Shown: positions 17,688 to 26,100, counted from the stretch's first letter. The stretch: 32,753 nucleotides of DNA from Melioribacter sp. (GCA_003155655.1 PMDS01000061.1:1-32753); one strand, 5' to 3'. Notes: generated from the letters alone by a model not told the origin. Translations and numbers: made by a program.

Positions 17688-19037
17688 ATGGAAATAGAAC
17701 AACAAATAATTCCTGAAGAAGAAATAAATTCAAAAAAAGCATGGGTAGTAACTGCGGATATGGGTTACGGACATCAGCGCGCTGTTCACCCAATTAGAGA
17801 AATTGCTGAGGAAGGCATAATTACTGTTGGTTCCGAACATGCAGTAACTAAAAATGAAGAAAAATTGTGGAAGCGTGTTCTTAACGGATATGAATTTTTT
17901 TCACGTGCAAAAGGAATTCCGGTTATAGGTAATCCGCTATTTAATTTGCTCGACGCGTTTATGCATATACCTTCCCCTTACCCAATTAGAGATCTTTCAA
18001 ATACAACATTGCAGGTTTCAATCCTTGAATCAAGCATAAACAAAGGTTTGTGCGATGGGATGCTTGAGATTGTAAAATCAAAGGATTTACCTCTCATAAC
18101 TTCTTTCTACGCAACAGCAGTGGCAGCAGACATGAAAGGCCTGCAATCAGTTTATTGTATAATATGTGATGCAGATATAAACCGTGTTTGGGTGGCTAAA
18201 GAACCCTGGGAAAGCAGAATCGAATATTTTGCACCTTGCGGCAAAGCAGCACAGAGATTAAGAGCTTATGGAGTTCAAGACGAAAAAATATTTGTAACAG
18301 GCTTTCCTTTGCCAATTGAATTACTTGGAGATAAGGATCTGACAATATTAAAAGCCGATCTGGCCCAAAGGCTTGATTATCTTGACCCGGAAAATGTTTT
18401 TTGGCGAAGGCAGAAAAGAAATGTTAAACACTTTTTAGGCAAAGAGAATTGTATTCCAAGGAAAGATAGAAAATTAACTTTGACGTATGCGGTTGGCGGA
18501 GCCGGCGCTCAAAAAGAAATTGGGGAAAGAATTGCTCTTAGTCTTAAAAACAAAATACTCAACAATGAAATCAAGCTTATTCTTGTTGCAGGTATAAGAA
18601 AAGAAGTAAAAGTTTTTTTTGATTCGGTAAAAGAGAAAATCACAGATGATAATGCAAAGATTGAAATTGTTTATGCAGAATCACTCTACAATTACTTTGA
18701 TAAATTCAACGCAATACTTAAAAACACAGATATTCTCTGGACAAAGCCAAGTGAACTTTCATTCTACTGCGGATTAGGTATACCAATAATAATTGCCCCT
18801 CCCATCGGTTCACAAGAGAAATTTAATGCAAAATGGCTGTATGAAATTCAAGCCGGTATAAGACAGGAAAATCCCGATTATACAGAACAATGGCTTTTTG
18901 AATCACTTGCAAATGGAAGAATAGCAGAAGCTGCCTGGGCAGGTTTTTTAAAAGCAAGAAAATTAGGTACGTATAAAATCCTTGAAATATTGGAAACAGG
19001 TAATATGATTCACAAAAAATCACCAGTTATGAGATAA
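17688..19037 (+). CDS. GT-B glycosyltransferase, MurG/MGDG-synthase-like
   Basis: A protein of about 449 residues with a GT-B fold of the GT28 type. The N-terminal donor/acceptor loop is WVVTADMGYGHQRAVHP, a variant of the GGGH loop. The C-terminal half has TYAVGGAGAQKEIGERI and a nucleotide-sugar-binding stretch KPSELSFYCGLGIPIIIAPPIGSQEKFNA, which follows the G-x3-E...N pattern of MurG and MGDG synthase. The frame is open from an ATG at 17604, but I chose the ATG at 17688 because the extra 28 residues match nothing. It is followed after two bases by a second glycosyltransferase. A role in sugar-headed lipid synthesis is inferred from the pair and the neighbouring phosphate genes; donor and acceptor are unknown. 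I see no convincing Pho box upstream. Confidence 0.7.
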   Translation: MEIEQQIIPEEEINSKKAWVVTADMGYGHQRAVHPIREIAEEGIITVGSEHAVTKNEEKLWKRVLNGYEFFSRAKGIPVIGNPLFNLLDAFMHIPSPYPIRDLSNTTLQVSILESSINKGLCDGMLEIVKSKDLPLITSFYATAVAADMKGLQSVYCIICDADINRVWVAKEPWESRIEYFAPCGKAAQRLRAYGVQDEKIFVTGFPLPIELLGDKDLTILKADLAQRLDYLDPENVFWRRQKRNVKHFLGKENCIPRKDRKLTLTYAVGGAGAQKEIGERIALSLKNKILNNEIKLILVAGIRKEVKVFFDSVKEKITDDNAKIEIVYAESLYNYFDKFNAILKNTDILWTKPSELSFYCGLGIPIIIAPPIGSQEKFNAKWLYEIQAGIRQENPDYTEQWLFESLANGRIAEAAWAGFLKARKLGTYKILEILETGNMIHKKSPVMR

Positions 19038-19039
19038 CC

Positions 19040-20185
19040 TTGAATTCAAATCCCCAAAACAAAAATAAATTGCTTTTTGCTTATCTTAAAACGGGCGGAG
19101 GTCACCTTGCGCCAGCAAAATCATTGGCAAAGTATTTGGAAAGACACTACAAAAATGAAGCTGAGATTGTTCTTATTGATGGATTTGAAAATAGCAAAAA
19201 ATATACAAGATATATTATCGAAGACGGGTATAGAATTCTGCAAGGCAGAATAAAATGGTTATATGAGTTAATTTATGCTTTTCACAAAATAAAAATTATT
19301 TCTGAGATAAGTTCATATTTAGTATCTATTCATACTACGAAGTATTTATCTAAAATACTATTGCAGGAGAGGCCCGATAAAATAGTTGTGTTCCATTTTT
19401 TTCTAATAAAACCCTTTTATAAAATAATTAAAAAAATGAAGCTGAATATACCTATAATCACAATTGTGACTGACCCATTTATAGCGCCGCCATTATGGTT
19501 TTTAAGAAAGAATCAAAATTTTATAGTTTTCAGCGAAGAATTAAAATACTATTGCATTAAAAAAGGAATTGATTCAAAAAACATAAAAGTATTCAATTTT
19601 GTTATAGATGAGAAATATTCCAATGCAGCCACTAAAGATGAAATACTTGCTTATAAAAAAGATCTGGGCTTCAGTAAAGAGAATGTTTTGCTAATTCTTG
19701 GCGGTGGTGATGGAATTCCTAATGGAATTCAAATTCTTAAAAATATTTTAAAATCAAAAAGTGATATTGAAATTGCCTTTGTGTGCGGTAAAAACAAAGA
19801 GTTATACGAACATGCACAAATTTTTAAATCCGGCGGCAAATACGATAATCTTAAAATATACAGTTTTGTTGATTTTATTTATGAATTAATTAGTATATCC
19901 GACGTAGTAATCTCTAAATGCGGAGCTTCTACACTCATTGAATTATTAATCTCCGGGAAAGTACAAATAGTTAATAGTTTTCTCTGGGAGCAAGAGAAAG
20001 GAAATGTTGACTACTTGGTAGAAAATAATCTTGGCATATACGAAAAAAGAATTAGTAAACTTCCCTCTCTTATAGATCAGATGTTTACAAACAAAAATAT
20101 CTTAGAGCAATTTCAAAAGAACATTACAAGTATTAATTCTAAAAATGGACTTAAAGAAGTGGCATCCTATTTACTCCAGTATTAA
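19040..20185 (+). CDS. Glycosyltransferase of the diacylglycerol glucosyltransferase/MGDG synthase type
   Basis: A 381-residue GT28-family enzyme. The glycine-rich loop is LLFAYLKTGGGHLAPAKSLAKYL at the N-terminus. IITIVTDPF (about residue 145) matches the MGDG-synthase N-terminal domain. The C-terminal donor-binding region has LLILGGGDG and VVISKCGASTLIELL, as in UgtP and MGDG synthase. Such enzymes add glucose or galactose to diacylglycerol at the inner face of the membrane. The start is TTG, two bases after the upstream stop, so the two genes form an operon and may act in sequence on one glycolipid. In many bacteria such lipids replace phospholipids under phosphate limitation; that role here is inference. 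The sugar donor cannot be told. Confidence 0.8.
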   Translation: MNSNPQNKNKLLFAYLKTGGGHLAPAKSLAKYLERHYKNEAEIVLIDGFENSKKYTRYIIEDGYRILQGRIKWLYELIYAFHKIKIISEISSYLVSIHTTKYLSKILLQERPDKIVVFHFFLIKPFYKIIKKMKLNIPIITIVTDPFIAPPLWFLRKNQNFIVFSEELKYYCIKKGIDSKNIKVFNFVIDEKYSNAATKDEILAYKKDLGFSKENVLLILGGGDGIPNGIQILKNILKSKSDIEIAFVCGKNKELYEHAQIFKSGGKYDNLKIYSFVDFIYELISISDVVISKCGASTLIELLISGKVQIVNSFLWEQEKGNVDYLVENNLGIYEKRISKLPSLIDQMFTNKNILEQFQKNITSINSKNGLKEVASYLLQY

Positions 20186-20222
20186 CCAATTGCACACAAA
20201 ACAATAATATGCGGGCTCCTGT

Positions 20223-21782
20223 TTATCTAGCAATTTCTGAAATAAATACTTCATTCATTAAATTAATCAGCTGAATCTTTTCAAACGGTTTGGAAAGATA
20301 ATGCGTAAAGCCGCACTCTAATAAATTATTCTTGTCATTCTTAAATGCATAACCGGTCATTGCAATAATTGGAATATCTTTATAATAATTCACTTTCCTG
20401 ATTTCATTAAGTGCATCCACGCCGTTCATCCCGCTACCAAGGTTAATGTCCATAAGGATTGCATCATAAAAAGCTTCTTTGATTTTTTGCAGTGCTGTAA
20501 GCGCATCCTGGGCAATTTCAACCCTACAAACATTTTTTAGAAATGTTGATGTTAGTTTGCTGTTTAATTCATTATCCTCCACCATTAAAATCAAGGGAAG
20601 ATTTTCATTTGTATATTTAGTTTTAGATGGGACAGAAACAATAGACTCTTTATTCAGATATTCACTCAACGCCGGGAATTTTAATGAAAAAACACTGCCA
20701 ATGTGTTTTTCACTTTCAACAGTTATTTCTCCACCCATAATTGTTGTCATTTTTTTTACTAGAGTAAGCCCCAGCCCAATACCCTCATGAGACCTGCTGA
20801 AGCCATTACTTTCCTGAATAAATTCATCAAATATTTTTTCTTTACTTTGGCTTGAAATACCAATACCAGTATCAATTATCTTGATTAAAGCGTAACAATT
20901 GTCATCTTTAATCATTTTTTCAACAATAACTTTAATTCCACCAGTGTTTGTAAATTTCAATGCATTATCAATTAGATTATTAAGAATTTCGGTGAAAAGT
21001 GTTCTGTCAATATGCAATCTTAAATCAAAGCAATTTATTTCCAAATGAAAATATAATCCTTTAGACTCAGCGTCAGTTCTAAATTTATCAAATATAAGTT
21101 GAACGACTTCTGAAAGATCAACTTTTGTATAATTCACATCTATTTTATCAGCTTCCAGAGTTGATAATTCAATAATTGAATGCAACGTATTTAATAATCT
21201 CTTACCCGCTTTTGAAATTTCATTAGCCATTTTTTTATGTTCGCCAAATTCCAGATCTTCCTTCATCAATTCGGCTAAACCTAAAATTCCATGCAGGGGC
21301 GTTCTTACTTCATGGTTCATATTAGAAAGCAAAGTCGATTTAAGCCTGTTGGATTCTTCTGCCTGCATTTTCAATTTTAGAAGTTCCTCTTCCTTCTTTT
21401 TCCATTCGCTTATATCCTGCCCCACAACCAGAATATAACTACAACCGGCAGATTCATCAAAAATAGGAATCAACGTACATTTAATAAAACGATTCTGGCC
21501 ATCACTATTAATTTGAAATTCAAATTCCATCTTTTGCTTCTTGGCTAGGACCATTTGAAACGCATATAAAAATTCTTTTGTTCGTTCGCCAGGTAATATT
21601 TCATCAAATCTTTTACCTAAGCACATTTTCTTTGAAATTCTCATGAGTTCTACAAAAGCCATGTTCACTGAACAGTAAATGAATTGATTATTTTCATTAA
21701 CTTTTGTGAGAAACATAATGTCTGTTGTATTATTATAAATAATAGATAGCATTTCTTTACTGTCTTTAAAATAATGGTCCAT
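20223..21782 (-). CDS. Hybrid sensor histidine kinase with C-terminal receiver
   Basis: A 519-residue soluble hybrid kinase. In order: a PAS domain (about residues 10-135, with ILVVGQDISEWKKKEEEL at its end), a short coiled coil, a HisKA domain with the H-box SNMNHEVRTPLHGILGL (about 155), a HATPase domain with N-box and IDTGIGIS, GIGLGLTL boxes (to about 370), and a CheY-like receiver (about 395-515) with the phospho-acceptor Asp in AILMDINLG and the Lys in YLSKPF. No membrane segment is present, so it senses a cytoplasmic signal. It has no DNA-binding domain and would need another regulator. It runs convergent to the glycosyltransferases with 37 bases between. It does not look like PhoR. 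Confidence 0.93.
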   Translation of the reverse strand: MDHYFKDSKEMLSIIYNNTTDIMFLTKVNENNQFIYCSVNMAFVELMRISKKMCLGKRFDEILPGERTKEFLYAFQMVLAKKQKMEFEFQINSDGQNRFIKCTLIPIFDESAGCSYILVVGQDISEWKKKEEELLKLKMQAEESNRLKSTLLSNMNHEVRTPLHGILGLAELMKEDLEFGEHKKMANEISKAGKRLLNTLHSIIELSTLEADKIDVNYTKVDLSEVVQLIFDKFRTDAESKGLYFHLEINCFDLRLHIDRTLFTEILNNLIDNALKFTNTGGIKVIVEKMIKDDNCYALIKIIDTGIGISSQSKEKIFDEFIQESNGFSRSHEGIGLGLTLVKKMTTIMGGEITVESEKHIGSVFSLKFPALSEYLNKESIVSVPSKTKYTNENLPLILMVEDNELNSKLTSTFLKNVCRVEIAQDALTALQKIKEAFYDAILMDINLGSGMNGVDALNEIRKVNYYKDIPIIAMTGYAFKNDKNNLLECGFTHYLSKPFEKIQLINLMNEVFISEIAR

Positions 21783-21865
21783 GAAGGTATATCCTTATTT
21801 TGAGAATATTAGTATTTTTTTATGTTACGGTCTTAACTATGCTCACACAATTAATATTATAAGCA

Positions 21866-23050
21866 TCAATTCTTTTCAGATATTTCAAAGTTTCTTGATT
21901 CGTTTAATTCACGTGTTTCTGATATTGGCAGTAGCACCTTAAAAGTACTTCCTTTATTTACAGCCGTATCAAGAATAATTTTACCATCGTGATAATCAAT
22001 TATTTTTTTAACTATGTACAAACCCAATCCGGTAGAAGATTCATATGAAGTAGGTTTTGCGCTTAATCTTTGAAATTTCAAATATAGTTTTGAAAGATCA
22101 TCCTCGGTAAATCCCTGTCCCTCATCTTGAATTGATATTTCAGCATATTTATCCTCATACTTAGCTTCAATAACTATTTTCTTTCCATATTCAGAATATT
22201 TAATTGCATTAGAAATCAGATTCTCAAATACTTCCTTTATTTTCTGTCTATCAGCCTTAATTATTATTTGCGAATGACTTGGATTAAACTGTACCACCTG
22301 CTTTTTAGATTCGTAATATTTCTTAAATGAAAAAACAATCGAATCGATAAGGCTAATTAATTCAAAATCTGTACAGTTAAGCTCATATTCAGTGGCGTCG
22401 TTAAGTGCAGAGGCTAGTAGATCATTCATCAAATCATTCATCTGTTTAGCGGCAATTTCAATATAATTTAGGTAGGTAGTGGATTCATCGTTAATAAAAT
22501 TAGCCTCTTTTAGTTCTTGAGAAAATCCAATAATTGAATTAATCGGACTCCGCAGATCATGAGCAAGAATTCCTAACAGCTCCTTTTTAAACTCGTTAGC
22601 TTCATTTAATGAAATGGATGTAAGTAAATGTACATGAGTCTGCGCAAGAAGCAGTTCATAAAAATCAAGGAGTTTTTTCTCGTCATTTTCAAATTCAACA
22701 ACGATCGGATCATGTCTTTTTGAATCTTCCCTTTGCAAAGCCAGACTTGCAGCTTTAAGAACTGGAGTATGATGAGGCAGAGAAAGATAACATTCACTTT
22801 CTTTAATAAAATCTGAGACAGATCTTTTTAAAAACAGATCGAACATAAATTGCTTACTCATCATTTCAAAAAATCTTTTCCTAGAAAGCATACCCAAAAA
22901 GCGTCCATTTTCTGTTATAAGAATACCTGATATTTGACTATCTTTTTCAAAGATATTATAAACGTTTGTCAAATATTCCAATGACTCAATTTTAACAGTC
23001 ATTAAATCAAGATCTCCAATAACGGCATCAATATTTATTGGACGTTTCAT
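21866..23050 (-). CDS. Histidine kinase with CBS-like N-terminal sensor
   Basis: A 394-residue kinase. The first 140 residues look like a pair of CBS motifs (ISGILITENGRFLGMLSRKRFFEMM, then HHTPVLKAASLALQ...PIVVEFENDEK), a module that usually binds adenine nucleotides. A linker leads to HisKA with the H-box LGILAHDLRSPINSIIG (about 165), then HATPase with N-box LISNAIKYSEY, IQDEGQGF and TGLGLYIVKKI. No membrane segments and no receiver domain are present. It lies 83 bases upstream of the hybrid kinase gene on the same strand, so the two may form one signalling unit. The signal is unknown; nucleotide or energy sensing is only suggested by the CBS call. Confidence 0.85.
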   Translation of the reverse strand: MKRPINIDAVIGDLDLMTVKIESLEYLTNVYNIFEKDSQISGILITENGRFLGMLSRKRFFEMMSKQFMFDLFLKRSVSDFIKESECYLSLPHHTPVLKAASLALQREDSKRHDPIVVEFENDEKKLLDFYELLLAQTHVHLLTSISLNEANEFKKELLGILAHDLRSPINSIIGFSQELKEANFINDESTTYLNYIEIAAKQMNDLMNDLLASALNDATEYELNCTDFELISLIDSIVFSFKKYYESKKQVVQFNPSHSQIIIKADRQKIKEVFENLISNAIKYSEYGKKIVIEAKYEDKYAEISIQDEGQGFTEDDLSKLYLKFQRLSAKPTSYESSTGLGLYIVKKIIDYHDGKIILDTAVNKGSTFKVLLPISETRELNESRNFEISEKN

Positions 23051-23243
23051 TATTAAATCACCTTAACTAAACAAACAGATTTATTTAGCACTAATTTTTT
23101 ACAACTGTAACACTTAATTTATTTTTCCAAACATTAATCATTTTTGTTAACATATATGGATGTACAACTCCTTTTTCATAAGAAATCTGACTCTTAATAA
23201 AATAATTATCGGTTTTAATTTTATTTAATAAGAACCAAGCTTC
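23051..23243. other. 193-base intergenic gap
   Basis: This gap lies between the CBS-kinase and phosphoesterase genes, both on the minus strand. A single TGTTAA occurs at 23145-23150, but it has no partner at 11-bp spacing, so I do not call a Pho box. I see no clear terminator or promoter. Confidence 0.4.
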
Positions 23244-24164
23244 TTAAATAGCAACTGATTGAATTAACTTTTCCTCAATTGGATTATCTGGTTTATTCAA
23301 CAGAACTGAGCATAATTCGGTAGTAATTAATTTGGGAAATACATCAATTAAAAATAGACTTGCTAAGTGATCCGAATTATTATCAAGTGAAGCTCCGGCA
23401 TTAATAAACCTGATATCCTCTCTTATATACTCTTTCATTTCATGACTGTGCCCATGAAGCACAAGTTTTACATTATTGTTTTTGAATATTTTCATAAGCT
23501 TCTTTTTGCCGCGTAGTTTCATTGTATAATTTTCAATTTTACTCCATAATGTATCCTCGGAACTATGGGAAGTAATATTCTTTGGATAGAAATGATGATG
23601 CGCCAAAATAATTTTAACTTTATCTTTGAACTCATTCCGGTTAAGAACTGTATCAAGGTATTGTCTTTGAATTTTTGAAACGTGACCATTAGATGCGAAA
23701 GGATTTTTAAACCTTGAATATTCTGCAATTGAATTTATGCCAACTATCAAAATGTTTTTAAATTCTTTTAAGAATGGGAAAAATAATTCTTCATGGGGAC
23801 GTGTTGTATTTTCAAAAAGTTCTTTGAAATATTTTACAAAACCAGCAACCTTTGCATGGTAATTAATATTCATACATTTGGATGGGAAATTTAAAACGTC
23901 CTGTGCAGTCTGCGGTCCCCCGAAAATATCGTGATTACCAATAATTATAGTAGCCTTGTCACTTCTAAGAAGATCGTATTGCTTTAATATTTCTTTAAAT
24001 ACATTAAAATCCTTTTCATCTGAGTTATCAGAAATATCTCCGGTAATAACTAAATGCTCCGCGCCATTATCTAATGCATATTCAATAAGCTTTCTTGTTT
24101 TATGAATATTTTCCGGTTTGAGCCTAGAGTTAAGGTGTAAATCCGAGATGTGAGCAATTCTCAT
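23244..24164 (-). CDS. Calcineurin-type metallophosphoesterase
   Basis: A 306-residue phosphoesterase with the full dinuclear-metal site: D-x-H (Asp8, His10 in ISDLHLN), GDISD (Asp43), GNHD (77-80), AHHHF (His189-190) and GHSH (238-241). Family members hydrolyse phosphomono- or diesters, including cyclic nucleotides (CpdA) and, in the PlcP group, phospholipids. No signal peptide is seen, so it is cytoplasmic. A Pho box with good spacing lies just upstream, which suggests release of phosphate from an internal source under starvation, possibly from phospholipid head groups. That substrate is inference. The gene is divergent from the NeuB-like gene. Confidence 0.88.
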   Translation of the reverse strand: MRIAHISDLHLNSRLKPENIHKTRKLIEYALDNGAEHLVITGDISDNSDEKDFNVFKEILKQYDLLRSDKATIIIGNHDIFGGPQTAQDVLNFPSKCMNINYHAKVAGFVKYFKELFENTTRPHEELFFPFLKEFKNILIVGINSIAEYSRFKNPFASNGHVSKIQRQYLDTVLNRNEFKDKVKIILAHHHFYPKNITSHSSEDTLWSKIENYTMKLRGKKKLMKIFKNNNVKLVLHGHSHEMKEYIREDIRFINAGASLDNNSDHLASLFLIDVFPKLITTELCSVLLNKPDNPIEEKLIQSVAI

Positions 24165-24188
24165 TAATATGATCCATAATATTTTGTG

Positions 24189-24244
24189 TAAAAATAGCTT
24201 ACTGATGTTAAGAGAATGTGAATGAATTATTAATAAATCATTAA
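24189..24244 (-). promoter_or_regulatory. Pho box and -7 element for the phosphoesterase gene
   Basis: On the minus strand, four hexamers at exact 11-bp spacing read TTAATG (24239-24244), TTAATA (24228), TTCACA (24217) and TTAACA (24206-24211). Nine bases further is TATTTTTA (24189-24196), matching five of six defined positions of TAnnTTTG. The hexamers are degenerate, but the spacing is the same as in the porin promoter. Confidence 0.65.
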
Positions 24245-24261
24245 GAAATAGACTGAGAGAA

Positions 24262-24317
24262 TTAACAATTTCTTAACCATGGCTTAATATTGAGGTAACA
24301 TCTAAAACTAATATTTG
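24262..24317 (+). promoter_or_regulatory. Pho box and -7 element for the NeuB-like gene
   Basis: On the plus strand TTAACA (24262), TTAACC (24273), TTAATA (24284) and GTAACA (24295-24300) are spaced exactly 11 bp apart. Nine bases later comes AATATTTG (24310-24317), five of six defined positions of TAnnTTTG. A strong AAAGGAG ribosome-binding site (24334-24340) precedes the ATG at 24347. It is back to back with the phosphoesterase Pho box. Confidence 0.8.
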
Positions 24318-24346
24318 CGATGAAAAAAATATGAAAGGAGTTATAG

Positions 24347-25243
24347 ATGTCAGGTAAAGTGAAAGTTGGCAGCCGGTATATTGGGGATGATCAGCCGGTT
24401 TACATTATAGCTGAAATCGGAATTAATCATAATGGCTCAATGGCGCTTGCAAAGAAATTAATTGATGGAGCAGTATTTGCAGGATGTGATGCAGTCAAAT
24501 TCCAAAAAAGGACGCCTGAACTTTGTGTGCCAAGAGATCAGTGGGATCTTGAACGTGACACTCCCTGGGGAAGAATTAGTTATATAAAATACAGACATAA
24601 AATAGAATTTGGGTTTTCAGAATTTGAAGAAATTGATTTGTATTGTAAATATAAAGGAATTGACTGGTTTGTCTCTGCGTGGGATGAAGAATCAGTTGAT
24701 TTCATTGACCAGTTTAACCCGTTAGTATATAAAATTGCATCTGCTTCATTAACAGATTTGGGTTTGCTGGACAAATTAAGAAGTACTGGTAAACCTTTAA
24801 TACTCTCAACGGGAATGTCTACAATTGAAGAAGTTGAGGAAACAGTTGAATTTTTAGGGAAGGAGAATTTGTTGCTTGCTCAGTCAACTTCTTCGTATCC
24901 ATGTAAATTGGAAGAACTTAATTTAAATGTGATCCATTCTTATAAATCAAAATACCCAGAAGTACCCGTTGGTTACAGCGGACATGAAACCGGATTGGCA
25001 CCAACGCTGGCTGCAGTTGCAATGGGCGCAACTTTTGTAGAAAGACATATAACTCTTGATAGGGCTATGTGGGGAACCGATCAGGCAGCATCAGTAGAAG
25101 TAATGGGAATGTACAGACTTGTTAAAGATATACGCGATATTGAAAAATCATTGGGTGACGGCAAAAAAAAACTATATGAGAGTGAACAAATCAGCAGAAA
25201 TAAACTAAGAAGAGTAATAGAAAAAAATAAGATTGCAGTTTAG
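24347..25243 (+). CDS. NeuB-family sugar-acid synthase lacking the SAF domain
   Basis: NeuB enzymes condense phosphoenolpyruvate with an N-acetylated or modified hexose to make sialic-acid-like nonulosonates, releasing phosphate. The 298-residue TIM barrel shows AEIGINHNGSMALAKKLID, AGCDAVKFQKRTPE, LSTGMSTIEEV, QSTSSYPC, GYSGHETG and ERHITLDRAMWGTDQAASVE. It stops there: the C-terminal antifreeze-like SAF domain (about 60 residues), which shapes the sugar site in full NeuB proteins, is missing. A cytidylyltransferase or other sialic-acid gene is not in view. It is driven by its own Pho box and followed by a long hairpin terminator, so it is monocistronic. Product unknown; a phosphate-free acidic sugar for surface or lipid use is speculation. 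Confidence 0.85.
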   Translation: MSGKVKVGSRYIGDDQPVYIIAEIGINHNGSMALAKKLIDGAVFAGCDAVKFQKRTPELCVPRDQWDLERDTPWGRISYIKYRHKIEFGFSEFEEIDLYCKYKGIDWFVSAWDEESVDFIDQFNPLVYKIASASLTDLGLLDKLRSTGKPLILSTGMSTIEEVEETVEFLGKENLLLAQSTSSYPCKLEELNLNVIHSYKSKYPEVPVGYSGHETGLAPTLAAVAMGATFVERHITLDRAMWGTDQAASVEVMGMYRLVKDIRDIEKSLGDGKKKLYESEQISRNKLRRVIEKNKIAV

Positions 25244-25276
25244 ATATACAGTTTACGGGTTAGATGCATAACCTGT

Positions 25277-25327
25277 AAAACTCCTCAACCCCGCTGTGTG
25301 ATATGCGCAGCGAGGTTGGAAAGTTTT
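25277..25327 (+). terminator. Long imperfect hairpin ending in TTTT
   Basis: Arms 25277-25298 and 25306-25327 pair at about 17 of 22 positions, with a GC-rich core (CAACC.CGCTG) and a T-run at the end. It lies 34 bases after the NeuB-like stop codon and is a good candidate for its intrinsic terminator. Confidence 0.55.
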
Positions 25328-25348
25328 AACAAAATATTGTCAGCTTGA

Positions 25349-25364
25349 TGCTCATAAATGAGCA
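25349..25364. repeat. Perfect 7-bp inverted repeat
   Basis: TGCTCAT-AA-ATGAGCA is a perfect dyad with a two-base centre. It could be an operator or a small hairpin. It is the middle of three dyads in the 188-base gap 25244-25431. Confidence 0.4.
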
Positions 25365-25381
25365 CTGATACAACCCCCTAT

Positions 25382-25413
25382 TTCCCCTCCACGATGCAGG
25401 AGGGGAAGTTTTT
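25382..25413 (+). terminator. Perfect 9-bp hairpin with GTTTTT tail
   Basis: TTCCCCTCC (25382-25390), an 8-base loop, then GGAGGGGAA (25399-25407) and GTTTTT. It has the form of a rho-independent terminator but lies only 18 bases before the start of the next gene, on the same strand. It may act as an attenuator or be part of a dispersed repeat. Confidence 0.5.
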
Positions 25414-25431
25414 AAACTCAAGGCACTTCAT

Positions 25432-26100
25432 ATGAAAATAATTCTTAATTCAATAATAATTCTTTTTATTATTGTATTAATTACAAACGCAGATGAAAAA
25501 ATAAAAGAAGTTCCGAATAATATATCCAATTATTTCCCGGTTAATAATAATACTACACTAGTTTATAAATCATCGTTTGGCAGGAGTTTAACAAGATATT
25601 TTTATGATAAAGAATTTATTATTAGTTCCAACGAGGCTGATAAATTCAAATACATACAAAAGCTACTTATAAAGGATGACGGCGTTTATGTATTTGAGGT
25701 ATACCAATACCTTCAAATATTTATTTTTATTAAAAAGGAAGGTAGATATACATACAGTAAGCCTTTATTAAGGCTGCCACTTCCATTGACCCCTGGCAAG
25801 GAATGGCAATGTAAATGCGATGAATACTCAAATAGTGACACAAATAAGGTGATAGTAACAGGGAAAGTTATTGGAAGTGAAATATTGAAAACTACTCTTG
25901 GTAATTATGAAACAATAAAAGTGGAGACAAAAATTGAAAGCGGAACAGGGAAAAACACAGTGACTGAATGGTATTCGGCCGGAATTGGATTAGTAAAAGC
26001 AAATATTATAATCGAAGGCGGTGGTCTAATGGGTTTTGCAAGAGATATTCTGGGATACGGTGAAATTAATTTCGATTTAGAGGAAATTAAAAAAGATTAA
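25432..26100 (+). CDS. Secreted protein, unknown function
   Basis: A 222-residue protein with an N-terminal signal peptide (IILNSIIILFIIVLITNA) and a beta-rich body. It has the pattern NYFPVNNNTTLVYKS near the N-terminus, a central KVIVTGKVIGSEIL...GNYETIKVET block and WYSAGIGLVKANI near the end. I know this arrangement from secreted DUF3108-like or lipocalin-like proteins of related bacteria, but no function is attached to it. It runs convergent to the OlsF-like gene; the two stop codons overlap by three bases within TTAA. A perfect hairpin sits immediately upstream. I see no Pho box of its own. Confidence 0.65.
   Translation: MKIILNSIIILFIIVLITNADEKIKEVPNNISNYFPVNNNTTLVYKSSFGRSLTRYFYDKEFIISSNEADKFKYIQKLLIKDDGVYVFEVYQYLQIFIFIKKEGRYTYSKPLLRLPLPLTPGKEWQCKCDEYSNSDTNKVIVTGKVIGSEILKTTLGNYETIKVETKIESGTGKNTVTEWYSAGIGLVKANIIIEGGGLMGFARDILGYGEINFDLEEIKKD

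Noticed and set aside
20186-20222. A bidirectional terminator between the convergent glycosyltransferase and kinase genes
   Set aside because: No stem of useful length and no T-run are visible in the 37 bases.
23145-23150. Single TGTTAA upstream of the CBS kinase as a Pho site
   Set aside because: No partner hexamer at 11 bp on either side.
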